NCBI GenBank assembly: GCA_012295275.1
Contig: CM022669.1
Coordinates: 4,631,777-4,661,776, forward strand
Reading direction: 5' to 3'
Length of the DNA stretch: 30,000 bases
Source: Chrysomallon squamiferum
Taxonomy: Eukaryota > Mollusca > Gastropoda > Neomphalida > Peltospiridae
Part shown: piece by piece, positions 1-10,911 of the stretch
How positions within the stretch are numbered: position 1 is the first letter of the stretch
Layout: each line of letters starts with the position of its first letter
Translations under genes and position numbers: made by a program
Notes under the pieces: model-generated
Database searches by the model: none
What the model saw: the letters and a program-made list of their open reading frames with translations, nothing else
Told to the model about the DNA's origin: nothing

Positions 1-224
1 ATTACATGTGTTTGTAGGTATGTACAATAGGTATACATAATAGGAATGATTATTCTGCACATAGATCATACTGAAACCAAGTATTATCACCTGCTAAATG
101 TCAGACACACAGGGTGAGACCTGAATGTTTAACACCTCACCAGACACACAGACAACAAAGCCATTTAAGCATCATAGATTTTCTGAGTATGTCTGTGTGT
201 ACATTTGTCTGTGTGTATGTGAGT
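1..224. other. AT-rich non-coding stretch, nothing recognised
   Basis: I see no open frame, splice-flanked island or repeat structure here beyond scattered TGTGTG words near the right end. Confidence 0.4.
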
Positions 225-400
225 ATGTATTGATGGATCAGTGAAAGGATAGAGGGATAAACAGATGAATGCATAGATGGATGAACAGATAGATGGAAGG
301 TTGGATGGATCAATATATGACAGTATGGACATAGAGATAGATAAATAGTTGAATAAATGGGTGGACAGATATATGGATATACGGGTATATGGATATATGT
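225..400. repeat. Degenerate GATG/GATA tetranucleotide repeat
   Basis: Interrupted runs of GATGGATG, ATAGATGG and GGATATA words give a 4-bp texture over about 175 bp. This is an old, eroded microsatellite. No coding potential is seen. Confidence 0.7.
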
Positions 401-869
401 TTCTAGATCAAAGCAATCAAATCTTCTTGGTTGTGAGACAGCTACAGACTAGGCTGTATGTAAAGATTTAAATTACAGAATTCTTGCAATATCGTCTCAC
501 AGTTTGATGTGAAAAGTAATCCTGAGACTGTCACAGAAAACAAATTATTCTCAACAGCAAAAAGAAACTGGAACATGGACTCGGAAAAAATCAATGACCT
601 CTAAAAAGTGTCCCCAATGTCACACATCTGTGATTTTGTTATTCCCATTAATATCAAGGAGAAGAAAAAAAAAAAAAAAAAAAAAAATAGGTGAGACATT
701 TTTATTATTATTACTGGTGAATTTTGTCAAATAAAAATATAAAAGAAAAACATAAACGTAACCATAGCTTTACTGAAATGCCACATCTGTGACAGAGAGG
801 TGTGTGTTAGTTTTTGTTGTGAATAAATGGAGCATGAACAATATACACCAGTGGTGGTAGCACACTCAC
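401..869. other. Non-coding stretch with A23 tract
   Basis: No gene is recognised. An uninterrupted A run lies at 665-687, which could be microsatellite growth or the tail of an old retroposon, but no element body is recognisable upstream. A plus-strand open stretch at 464-606 lacks supporting features. Confidence 0.5.
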
Positions 870-934
870 CTAGAAAGATGCTGGTCAACATGAAGTTATC
901 TCCCAATCCAGATGGGGCTCCCACCATTTGTATA
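870..934 (-). other. Candidate small internal exon (minus strand)
   Basis: Read on the minus strand, a 65-bp GC-richer island is preceded by CTGCAG and followed by CTAG|GTGAGTG, a near-perfect splice donor. One frame is open throughout and reads IQMVGAPSGLGDNFMLTSIF, a plausible protein segment with a hydrophobic end. The pyrimidine tract upstream of the acceptor is poor, and 21 open codons are not significant alone. No family is recognised. It may be an exon of a minus-strand gene extending outside the window, or a chance match. Confidence 0.2.
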
Positions 935-1406
935 CTGCAGAATGTTTTGATTAATTTGTTCTGCCAGTTTCTTTAAATTATTATCTGTTTTTTGTTTTTT
1001 ATTCTTTTATTATATGCTGTTATATTTGTTCAGTCCAGTTTGAATTTTTTTTTGAATTTTTTTTTTTAATCTGTTTATTTATAAATAAATATAAACATTA
1101 TTTTTTATTTTTTATTTTTTTTTTTTTTGCAAACATACTTTGGATGGTGCATTTCAAGAACCAAAATGTAGGAAAGCATAATTACTTGATTTAGTCTAGA
1201 GGTTATTTCTACTGCTACCCCATTACATTATTTCCCATTCCAACTACTACTATTGCCTGTTCTGTTGTCACTCTGAGAAATTCTCCTTTTTCCATCAGTA
1301 AAAAACTCAAGTTATTCATTTGTCCATACTGCTTTCAAGACGTCTACTGTCCACTTTTATTTTATTTACCATTTTGAGTATCCACTATTCTACATATTTT
1401 TATATA

Positions 1407-1446
<40 letters not shown>

Positions 1447-1978
1447 CTCATGCATTCATTTAAACATTTCTTTTTTTTCTCGTCCTTCCTTCCATTTACA
1501 CACTCATCACTCATCCATGAAATATTTTCCAAAGTAAATTGCTTTTCTGCTTTGATTTTTCAATACTTGTTTGAATGAAATCGGATTTTATTGGCAAACA
1601 TCATAATCTGTTTTTCATCATGTAATTTACTGCAACATGTGCAGCTTGGAGAGGCTGGCTGGAGAACTGGCTATGACTAATTAACAAGAAATCAGTAACC
1701 CACACCACGAATGGCATGAAAAGCCGACAATGGAAGCAGCCAATGCTGTTTCTCAAATTAAGCAATTAATGAGTTTCCCATGTTAATAGAGGTGCAGGAT
1801 GAAGTGATAGGAAGATGACATTTTTTTAAAATTTATTTGTCACTGTATTTTTCATTGGTCTGAATATTCTGCGAGATTGTACCTAGTCAGATGTTGATAC
1901 TGAATGTAGTAATAAAATAGTAATAATAATAACAACAACAACAGGAGCAATGTTTACGTCTATAACAGTTGAATATAG
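935..1978. other. AT-rich non-coding stretch with T/A homopolymer tracts
   Basis: It contains T-rich and A-rich runs (about 1047-1130), a (TA)16 run at 1411-1442 and a short AAT/AAC patch near 1917-1942. A GC-richer island at about 1640-1760 has a ~50-codon open frame on the minus strand but no family resemblance or good splice signals. Confidence 0.5.
1411..1442. repeat. (TA)16 microsatellite
   Basis: Sixteen uninterrupted TA dinucleotides inside a TATA/AAAA-rich context. Confidence 0.95.
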
Positions 1979-2168
1979 GTGTGTATGTCTATATATGTGT
2001 GTATGTGTGTATATGTGTGTATATGTGTGTGTATGTGTATGGATGTGTTCGTGTGTATGTAAGTATGTGTGTGTGTATATATATGTATGTATGTGTGATT
2101 GCATGTATGTGTCTGTATACAAACTCACACACAGACACACATATATGTATCTACGCATGCATGTATGA
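1979..2168. repeat. Degenerate TG/TATG/CA microsatellite
   Basis: Runs of TGTGTATG and TATATG shift to ACACACAGACACAC around 2126-2140. The long open frames here on both strands encode only VCVCM or THTHI-type peptides and are repeat artefacts. Confidence 0.9.
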
Positions 2169-2702
2169 GTTTATGTGTGCATATCAAACATTCTCTCCAA
2201 GTACTACCCTTAGCAAGGATTATTTTAGTTAACAGAAACTTGACAATTATAATTTCTAATTCAAAAGGAACTCAAAGAGAAAAGTAATGCATCATCTGCA
2301 GACTCTTCTAATAGAAAGTTGTGGTGTTGTTTTCACATGAAAAGAACCCCTCTGTCACTCGGAATGATGGATGGATGGACGAAGGGTCAGTATGATTAGA
2401 TTCAGCAAATTTGGATGACATTATTGGGTCAATGAACCAGCCAGTTAAAATACCACATAAGAATTTTTTGGAGTTGCAAATCAAGGATTCCAATTTATTT
2501 TAAAAGTTTAAAAAAAAAATTAAAAAAGATTTATACTTATTATTCAAGTATTACAGTTAGATTTAGCTCTTCTTTTATTTTTCCTGAACATATTACTTAA
2601 ACTGGTTTTGATAGATATGGGATGGAAATTATAAAATATATAAGTCAAATAATTTAATCAACTGTTAATTAAAAAAAAAAAAAAAAAAAAAAAGGACTAT
2701 AT
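2169..2702. other. Non-coding stretch with A23 tract
   Basis: No gene is recognised. It contains a short GATG-rich patch (about 2365-2390) and an uninterrupted A run at 2671-2693. Confidence 0.5.
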
Positions 2703-2879
2703 TCACTTACTTACATTAATTAAAACCATATTTGTAAGACTTGGCTCAACCGAATTAGGTGGTATCAGATTGCATAAGGTTGCCAGATTGAGGCCAGCAA
2801 GATAGATGGGATTAATCTCATTACGAGTGTGTGTATCTAGCACAAGGGTCAGGGAACGGGTCTGACACGATTCATGCAT
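2703..2879 (-). other. Minus-strand small ORF or candidate exon, function unknown
   Basis: On the minus strand an ATG at 2879-2877 opens a 58-codon frame ending with TGA at 2705-2703. The first residues are MHESCQTRSLTLVLDT. The underlying DNA at about 2735-2880 is clearly GC-richer than its surroundings. A textbook donor, ATTAAT|GTAAGTAAG, lies at 2714-2709, so the true exon might end at 2715 with the stop in the intron. No domain, signal peptide or family is recognised. The alternative is a conserved non-coding element: the segment contains GGATTAATC, two back-to-back Otx/bicoid-type TAATCC/TAATCT cores. Confidence 0.25.
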
Positions 2880-3249
2880 AATTCACACAGCAGATTTTTA
2901 ATCATCTTGTGTAAGTGATACTGGACAACTCTAACAACTTGATGAGGTACTAATCAGGTAGATGTGGGGAAAATGGCATTGCATTAAAACTGGTTTAATT
3001 AATTAATGTTTTCTTAATCTATCTTTTTTTGTGATGTTGATTAATCTAGTGATACACTTATGTGTAGGTGTGTGAACGACATTTATAATATTTCAATGAT
3101 GTGGGTTTTTTTTACTGTTTATGAGAAGGTGATTGTATGATACATTTCATGTAAGCATCATGTTTCCTATCTCAGTATCTGCATGGTCCTTGATCATAGA
3201 CTACTTACATCATTTAAATAAAATAGTTTTCTTTCATTTTGCACCGATA

Positions 3250-3372
3250 GAGAGACACACACTCATTCGGACTAGCACACTGACAAACAGTTACATGTAC
3301 AGACAGACACATTCACAACACACTCACTCTAAGAAACACATACCTACATCACATACATACACATACATGTGT
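3250..3372. repeat. Degenerate CA-rich repeat
   Basis: ACACAC, ACAGACAGACACA and ACATACATACACA words recur over about 120 bp. The overlapping 93-codon frame from 3133 is repeat-driven at its C-terminal half and is not called as a gene. Confidence 0.75.
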
Positions 3373-4162
3373 AAAATATTGTACATAGACCGAACACATC
3401 ACTGGGTCAGATGAAAAAGATAACAACCTTTCCTATCATTAGCAGATGATCTAATCTACATTCCTGGAGAACTGCTCAAGTGATCAAGTATAGCCTTCGG
3501 TGTCTGTAAGTGGATTGTACGATTTAGTGACAGCATCACATAAAATGTGCTATAAGTCTTCATTTAGCGTAACTTCATACTGAATCTCAACATAAACATA
3601 TCCAGCAAAGAAGACAGCACAGATGTTAATAACTAGCTAAAGTGTATTTGTGGAAGCATGAAAACAAAATTGACTATTAAAATTCTTTTACACTTTCAAG
3701 TTAACATTTTTACCATAATGATGATGATGTATGACAATAAAATAATACTGTTACAAAATATTTAAATGCTGTCATTTCAAATACTTTACAATATAAAATA
3801 CTTTACAGAAAACTGGTCCATCCTCAATGCACTGATGTCAGAAAAATGATTGCTCCCAGATGTTTTGTTATTATACTTCATTATTAAGACTGGATGGAAA
3901 AAAAAAAAATTATAATAATGACAATAATAAATAAAATTAAATAAAATGAAATAAATAAATCACAGCTTGGAGTCATGCATAATATATTTAGATAATTTCT
4001 CTTTTGGATAGAATCCATTTATCTGACTGAGTATCCTGGGAGAATGCTACTTAAATCTGCAGATTATGACAAGCTGATCATAAAGTCAGTTATCTTTCCT
4101 AGTCATTAGTGTAAGCAGGTAGACTGCTGCACAAAGTTCTAGAAAAAGTCCATGTAAATTCA

Positions 4163-4163
<1 letters not shown>
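3373..4163. other. Non-coding stretch, possible RT-like shard
   Basis: No gene is recognised. At about 3425-3475 a plus-strand frame reads FLSLADDLIYIPGELLK before a stop, which recalls the catalytic ADD motif of non-LTR reverse transcriptases, but it is too short to assign. An AAT/AAAT-rich patch lies at about 3900-3960. Confidence 0.35.
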
Positions 4164-4236
<73 letters not shown>

Positions 4237-4388
4237 ACACACACACACACACACACACAACACACACACACACACACACACAAAACACACACACATAACA
4301 CACACACACAAACACAACACACACACACATACACACACAAACACAACACACACACACATACATACACACACAAATCACACACACACAA
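4164..4388. repeat. Long (AC)n microsatellite, pure then interrupted
   Basis: The first ~70 bp (4164-4233) are uninterrupted AC. The rest alternates AC runs with AACAC, ACATAC and AAACAC interruptions to about 4388. Four open frames across it encode only CVCVC or HTHTH peptides. Length suggests strong polymorphism and Z-DNA-forming potential. Confidence 0.97.
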
Positions 4389-5101
4389 ATATATTTCATA
4401 TAATCATTTTCATGAAATGGGTGTTTCATGTTATAATGCAATACAACAGGTTATTTCTCAACAGACACAGAAAAAAACTGGGGAAAAAATTACTTGTTTA
4501 TTTCTTTCTTTGAATGGTTATTTTACTTGGGTTTTTTTAACAATAATTTAAACCATTAAACTATAAAAGTGGGCAAGATGAAAGTAATTTTTTTTTATGT
4601 GCATGTGGGTATGTTTTTTTTCACCAAATTTTATGTAACTGAAAATCAAAGTGCATTTAGATATAAAATTAAATTACCATTTAAATAAAAGTGTTATATA
4701 AATTCAAGTCATGTGAATTACATAGTGCATGGGACTTGCTGTACTTTGTAACTGATGAGGTGTACTGAATGTGTGATAAATAAACAAATCTTACTGTGGA
4801 TTACTGTAGATATCAAGTGTTGTATTTAGGTGTTATGTTAAGAAGTTGTCAAGGATGGTTAGTGTATAATACAATGATTGCTTTGTCTATGCTGGTTGTT
4901 TGGCATGGTCAGCATAAATCTATCTTCTGATAAGCTCATAATCTGTGAAAATGAATCTGAAAAGAGTGAAAATATCACTTTTGCAAGAAGTAGTCATGTT
5001 ACTGAAATATCTATTATGATATTCTGTATTTTCATGTTATAAAATGAGTTTCAGATTTATACTTTAAAACTAGTTAATGTATTTTTGTTTTGGGGTATCA
5101 T
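4389..5101. other. AT-rich non-coding stretch
   Basis: No gene is seen. It contains one copy of a ~50-bp dispersed repeat (4915-4964) also found at 6216-6263. Confidence 0.5.
4915..4964 (+). repeat. Dispersed repeat copy 1 (pair with 6216-6263)
   Basis: The core TTCTGATAAGCTCATAATCT is shared exactly with the second copy. The flanks AAATCTAT on the left and a TGA..A..GAAT..GAAAA pattern on the right are also shared. Same orientation, about 1.3 kb apart. It is probably a fragment of an unrecognised interspersed element. Confidence 0.7.
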
Positions 5102-5215
5102 TAAACATCTATTCATCAATCCATTTATCTTTCCATCAATCTGTATATCCATCCTTCCATCCATTCGTTTATCCATCCATCCATCCATCCATCCATCAAA
5201 TCATTTACCCATCCT
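5102..5215. repeat. (ATCC)n degenerate tetranucleotide repeat
   Basis: CATC/CCATC words throughout, with the purest block at about 5173-5197. Confidence 0.9.
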
Positions 5216-5341
5216 TTTATTTATTTAGTTAAAAACTCACATTTATTTATTGCATTTTAATATTAATTCTGTTTGGACTTTCAAACATTGTCACCTGCCT
5301 GTTAAAGTTATCAGCTGATTTTTTTACCCATCAGAGATTCA

Positions 5342-5392
5342 GGGTAGATGGGTGGATGTGTGGATGTGTGGGGGAGTGGGGGAGTGGGAGAG
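5342..5392 (+). other. G-rich patch with quadruplex potential
   Basis: In a ~30% GC setting, G tracts of 3-5 occur at 5342-5344, 5350-5352, 5370-5374, 5378-5382 and 5386-5388. The last three are separated by 3-nt loops. It looks like a degenerate GGATGTGT/GGGGGAGT repeat. Confidence 0.5.
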
Positions 5393-8300
5393 TGTATTGC
5401 ATCTAATAACAGATCAGCCACTGATACATGAATAGTACTTGTCTATTTCCTGTAATTATGCACCTGATAGCCAGTTTTTTAATGGATTCTCTATTTAAGG
5501 AAAGGAATATCACTTTAATTTCTTTGCCAATATTCTGTAAAAAAAAGAAGAAGAAAAGACTTGCATACATCAGTGTATTTTTCTCTCTGGCTGATTCATG
5601 CTGGAAATAATCAAAGTTATCCAGAGTGCATTTCTATTACCAGTGTGACCCGTTCCTACAAAACATGCATAGAGTTTGAAAAAAAAACATATTTTCATTT
5701 TCTTTCTCTCATTTTATTTTTCTTATTTTTTTACATCATTACTTCGATTTTTATTTTTATTTATTTTTTTACATTTGGTTATTAAGATTTTAGGAAAAAT
5801 AATGCATAAAAATTCATATTTCAATGGTGTGTAACAATGCAAGTTCGAAACTTATAAAATTAAAAATGATACAACTCTCACTGCAGTATTACTAATACAA
5901 ACTGAACTTACTGGATTTTAAAATTAACAGGTATCCAATTCAACATTTTTTTTACATTATTTTCTATTAACTGACTCATATAAAAATACACCCTCAGCTC
6001 AATTATAAGTTAGAACAAGTGTGAAATTTATTCAGAAACAGAAAATAAATTTCAAATTTCAAAATAGAAAAAGCTGGACTTTTTTTCATAAAATATGTTA
6101 CCACGCCTTATAACTTTATGTACCTTATGTTGAAGCAGGTCACAGGAAACACGCCACCATTATTATTATATGAAGTTAAACGTTGTTTCTTTTTCTTCTT
6201 TTAATTATTTTATGCAAATCTATTTTCTGATAAGCTCATAATCTCTGACAAGGAATTTGAAAACTACTCTGTACACAGCATAGATAATCAAAATTTGTAT
6301 TTTGTTGTCAGTGATGCAATTGTTTGCTCGATATTCAGATATTCATCGGACTTTTCTTATAATAACTAATGTGTGTTACTAATTTAAAGTTCTTTGACAA
6401 AAATAGCTTTCAATTATTTCTGCTTTACTGACAAAAAAAAATTCCTGCTCAGCAGTTCTCAGATTTCAAATCCCAGAACATTTCATGTTTTTGAATATTC
6501 CTGAAAATACCAAAGCAGGTTACATACCATAATTACTGTTTATCAGTGTTTACAGTTTCACAAATTAAAACTCACAAATACTTCATAATGGTGTGTTCTT
6601 TCCTTAGTCTTGGGAAGGTGCATATAAAAAGATTCCTTGCTGCTAAAAGAGTAACCCATCATGTGACAAAAGTGAGTTTTCTTTTCTTCTTATCCATTTC
6701 ATTTTTAATCATATACGTTTGGTTCCATTAAAAAAGTACCGAGTCTGTTGTAAAATAAAACTTTCCTTCATGTATCTTTCTGTGTAGTGATAAATAAATT
6801 TGTGAATGTACTAATTTTCAGCTGAAATCACTTTATTTCACTTTATTTCATTTAACTTCTACTTTCCTCAGTAGGATTTTAGTCACAGTTGGCTAGAACA
6901 TTGGTCATGTCATCAGTTTTGATTGGCTTTCTCGTGCAGCCGCACATAATTACATTTAACTCATGTAGTAGAATTTTTCTCTTTCATTCACTGTGCTTTT
7001 TACTGACAGTAACAGATGAGTGATCAAACAGCAATATGTTGATGATTACACAAATCATTGTCTCGTTACGTTTTTCAAAAGTGACGGCATTACCTGTTTC
7101 ATTTAAACAATACACATTAAACACTAAACACACATGTAACCTTGTCTCTCTTCTCTGTCTGATATCACTGCTTACAGCTGTATATAAATTAGTTTTAAAA
7201 AAGCGACTACTAGATAATTCAGTAATTAGCACTGTTGGAAAGGCAGGTATTGCATTCTGAGGGTGGGAGAAACAACAGATGTTTGAGCTGAGAAACCATC
7301 AAAGTGATTTCACCGATCTTTCTGATGTTTAATATTAGGTGCAGATCATCATGGTTTGATGTTTGGAATCTGGGTGTAAAAAAAGGCTTCTGTTGATGCA
7401 ACATGATATAATTTGTAAGTAGTGCTAGATAAAAAAAAAAAAAAAAAATGCTTTGCGAACAAACCAACAAAAAGACTGCCCAAGAATCCATTACGTTTTC
7501 TTTTTAAAGTTGTGATAAAAATGTTTCTGATCAAGAACCTAAAACAAATATTTTGCATAAAAAAAAAAAAAATGGCAAGTTATAAAATAATCATTTTTCA
7601 AACCAAGAACTTACACATTTGCCAATTTAAATTACAACAAGACTTTGTTTTCACTTTAAAATCACTGAATGGTAACACTTGTTATTCCTGATAATTTCAA
7701 AGATCATAAAGTACAAGCCTGCAGTAATCTCAGAAGAAATATGTCACCCAAACACAAACAAATCTTGTTTTAAAATAACTGAAAATATTGGTTAATAAAT
7801 TACAAGGATTCTTTATTAGATGTTAAAAAACATAGTTCAAGTCCAGGTAGCATTTAAAAATATGTCACAATCATGCCTTGAGTAATAATAATAATGGAGA
7901 AAAAGATGAGAGAATCTTGCTGAAGTTTGGTGTGGGTCAACATTTCAGTGTTTTCTGGCGGGGAGTATTACATCTCTTGTTTGGCTTCACACTTGCAGTG
8001 CTTGGATCATTACACTACTGCAGTTTTTACCCATAATGCCAAGCTGTTGTTACTTTGAAGTTGTGTTCAAGAGACAAGAAAAAAAAATTATAAAAATAAA
8101 AATGAACATCACTTCATTATACAACGTTGATTCATTTTAAGTAGAATATGAATATTTATGAATATGTGAAGAAAAAAAACTGAAAAAAAAACTAAACTGT
8201 TTATGAATATTTCATAATAGTGCTGAAAGAAAAATGAACATCTTGGGGGAAAAAAAAAGGGTAAAAAATAATAAAGAATATGGGAAAAAAATAGAAAGAA

Positions 8301-8569
8301 AAACAGAAATAAATGAGGCTCCTTATCGGATCATAACCTTCTTGGAATAAACTGCTTAACAACACACAAAAAATTATATTAACAGTTTTTTATTTGAAAG
8401 ACACCAGTCATATTATTACATGAGAAAAGAAACCTTATTAACAAGGGCTATTTTAACTGAAGAGCAGCCTGACATCTTTTATTTCCTGTTTTACACAGAG
8501 AAATATCTATACTATATATAATCATTTTTGGAGCAAAAGGTTAGATTGGGAATTTAAACCAATAAACGG
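5393..8569. other. Long gene-free AT-rich stretch
   Basis: Open frames here are 60-90 codons, hydrophobic or lysine-rich, overlapping on both strands, and carry no motif. Visible elements are the second copy of the 48-bp dispersed repeat (6216-6263), A runs at about 7431-7448 and 7559-7572, an A-rich block at about 8080-8310, and a local TTTATGAATAT duplication. I see no exon with convincing splice signals. Confidence 0.5.
6216..6263 (+). repeat. Dispersed repeat copy 2 (pair with 4915-4964)
   Basis: It contains the same 20-bp core as copy 1 in direct orientation, with diverged flanks. Confidence 0.7.
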
Positions 8570-8632
8570 AGTGAGAGGTTTTGATCCACTGACACTGAGA
8601 GTTCAGTGGGCCAACGTATTACCATCAGGTTA
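8570..8632 (-). mobile_element. Decayed tRNA-derived SINE head (minus strand)
   Basis: On the minus strand CTGATGGTAATACGTTGG resembles a tRNA A-box/D-arm region, and about 30 nt later GTGGATCAAAACC resembles a diverged B box. Spacing and order match RNA polymerase III promoters of tRNA-derived SINEs. Both boxes carry mismatches, so this is judged a fossil copy, not a functional tRNA. The 3' body is not recognised. Confidence 0.4.
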
Positions 8633-8685
8633 TTGCCTTCTTTCACTTCTTGTTAACTTTTTCAGCAAAGTTGAAAAAAAAAAGT

Positions 8686-9108
8686 ATGCATAGAACCTAA
8701 AACAAATTAATTTTTAAATTAGAAAGGAAATTAGTCAAACACTTTTTTATAGAAAAATTAAATGAAAAGAAAAAAGCTGGGAAAAACAAAAATGAATGAA
8801 AAAGAAAGACAGATAAAATAAAGAGAGAATGAATGAAAATAAACGGGAAATGAAAGAAAAATGAAGAGGAAAAAATTATAAATAAAGAGAATTGATGGAG
8901 TGAAAAAATAATGGAAAATGAAGAGAAAAAGAAAGAAAAATTAACAGAAATAAAAGAATAAAAGAAAAATAAATTAAAAAAACGGAAAGAAAAACTGATT
9001 AAAAAACATGAAGAAGAAGAAAAAGAGGAAGAAAAAAAAGGGAAAAAAAATGTAGAAAAAATAAATAAAAAATAATTAAGAAGAGAAAAAGAAAGAAAAC
9101 TGAGAACC
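8686..9108 (+). repeat. ~420-bp polypurine (A/G) tract
   Basis: The plus strand is overwhelmingly A and G, built from GAAA, GAAAAA, AATGAA and AAGAAG words with few pyrimidines. The 137-codon minus-strand open frame consists of S/F/L runs and is a by-product of the skewed composition. Confidence 0.85.
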
Positions 9109-9483
9109 ATATTTTACTGTAGTTATGACAGTAATTAAAGGTTTCATCAGTTTTTGCGCTTTTGAAAGTATTTGTAATGGAATAACAAACTAAATTAATT
9201 TTGTGAAGATAAGAAGATGAGTTATCATCATCATCATCAGCTGACAGTCATCAATACTGTGACATCAAATACATCTTGTTACCAACATCTACCTGGACAT
9301 TTTAATTCTCACGGGATTTTTAAATCTTCCTGTATCATAAATTGTGTTTTATAATTATTGCTCAGTTTGTGTAGGTGGTAACAACAGCAGTAAACATGGT
9401 TCTTGGCATGTTTCAAAAGATAATGACGAAGTTTAATATGTTAATGTGTTTGTTGTTTCCAGTAAATGAATTAATTAATAATG
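9109..9483. other. Non-coding stretch
   Basis: Nothing is recognised beyond a short (ATC) run near 9227-9240. Confidence 0.4.
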
Positions 9484-9815
9484 TATGTTAGGGTTTATGT
9501 GTATCATGTGTGTGTTTATGTGTGTGTATGTGTGTCTGTGTGTGTGTGTGTGTCTGTATGTGTGTGAATGTGTGTTGTTGTTTTTGTGGGTCTGTGTGTA
9601 GTAGTAGTAGTGTGGTTGTTGCAGATGTTGTGGTTGTGGTCACTGCTGTAGTAGTAGTTGTAGTAGTAGCAGTGTTGATGGTGACTGTGGTAGTGGTGGT
9701 AAATAGTATTACTATTAGGATCCGCATTAGTATTAATAGTAGTAGTAGTAGGATTAGTAGAAGTAATAACTGATAATATTGGTAGTAGTGGTAGAAGTAG
9801 TACTGTTGTGAATAA

Positions 9816-9849
<34 letters not shown>
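9484..9849. repeat. Compound TG then GTT/TAG trinucleotide repeat
   Basis: A TG-rich block (9484-9600) passes into degenerate GTA/GTT/GTG triplets (9600-9815) and ends in a pure TAG run of about 34 bp (9816-9849). Open frames on both strands here are CVCVC/VVVV or TTTT repeat products. Confidence 0.95.
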
Positions 9850-10459
9850 TATCTCTTTAAATAAATTAGCTTTTGACACAATGAAAATAATGAGGAATAT
9901 AAACACACAGATCACTTAACATACAATTAATAAAAACCCATTTGAAAGAAAAATAAAAATAAATTAAAAATTGCTCAGTTTTCATTCAAAGATTTTTATA
10001 TCAATGCCAACACATCTGATGATTTTTTCTACCACTGTGGTTCATCTCAGTACAGCAAACAAAATCAAATGATGTATTTGGTTAGATAACAGTGTTTGTC
10101 GCCCTTTTAGATTTCTTTCTCTTCCCCAAAATGTTTTTTTGGAAAACAAAATTATTTCATTTATTATTTTATTAATTTTGGCTTCTGGCACCGCAGTCAG
10201 CAAAGAAAACAAATGACAAAAGAAAATTACCATGGTTTTGTAATCTAAAATAATAATTAAAGAAAACATCAATAAATATGAAAATATGTGTTTACTTGAT
10301 TTCATAGGAATTTTAAAAAAAAATGTTTATATTTGTTTTATGTATATTTATGTATATGTGAGTTATATGTTTATTTGTATGCATGTGTATTTGATTTTTT
10401 CTGTATGAGTGTGTATGAGTATATGAATGTGTATGTATTTATGTTTGTAATATAATCTT

Positions 10460-10463
<4 letters not shown>
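9850..10463. other. AT-rich non-coding stretch
   Basis: No gene is recognised. The last 130 bp are TATG/TGTATG-rich and merge into the CT array. Confidence 0.45.

Positions 10464-10519
<56 letters not shown>
10464..10519. repeat. (TC)28 microsatellite
   Basis: It is an uninterrupted TC run of about 56 bp, and a polypyrimidine tract with triplex potential. Confidence 0.97.
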
Positions 10520-10521
<2 letters not shown>

Positions 10522-10911
10522 GAACAAATCTCATTCATCAATATGAAGAAGACAAAGTCACTGACCGGACAGATATTACTGACTTCAGATAATGTCAGTC
10601 TAAGAAAAAAAATAAAAAATAAAGAGAGAGCAAGAATAACACATGCAGGTGTGGATGATAATTACAACAATGTGGAAATTATGAATCATTAATCAATATT
10701 ATATCCATACAAGACTTACTTCTATGGTTAATTACAAACATACTAGTTCAATTCACAGTCTGATGGATTAACGGTATCTTAAAGGGGCAACAGTTGATCT
10801 GAGCTGGTCTAGTTTCAGAGAAAAATAAATTTAATATTCTGGGACCACTCAGATATCTGATAGAGATAATGACAGAGTATGGTAAAATATAATTTACTGG
10901 ACTGGACCAAA
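10520..10911. other. Non-coding stretch
   Basis: Slightly GC-richer than average around 10750-10900, but I see no convincing frame or splice-flanked exon. Confidence 0.4.

Noticed and set aside
464-608. Plus-strand open stretch ending NMDSEKINDL* after a CTCACAG acceptor-like site
   Set aside because: About 47 open codons are expected many times in 30 kb. The acceptor lacks a pyrimidine tract and no homologous family comes to mind.
1640-1800. GC-richer island with ~50-codon minus-strand frame
   Set aside because: No splice pair or recognisable motif. It could be a conserved non-coding element but nothing in the sequence shows it.
4086-4441. Several ~90-100-codon frames rich in CVCV or HTHT
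   Set aside because: They are translations of the AC microsatellite.
8697-9110. 137-codon minus-strand open frame
   Set aside because: Composition is S/F/L only, a direct consequence of the polypurine tract on the other strand.
9488-9773. Threonine- or valine-rich frames on both strands
   Set aside because: They are translations of the TG and TAG/GTT repeats.
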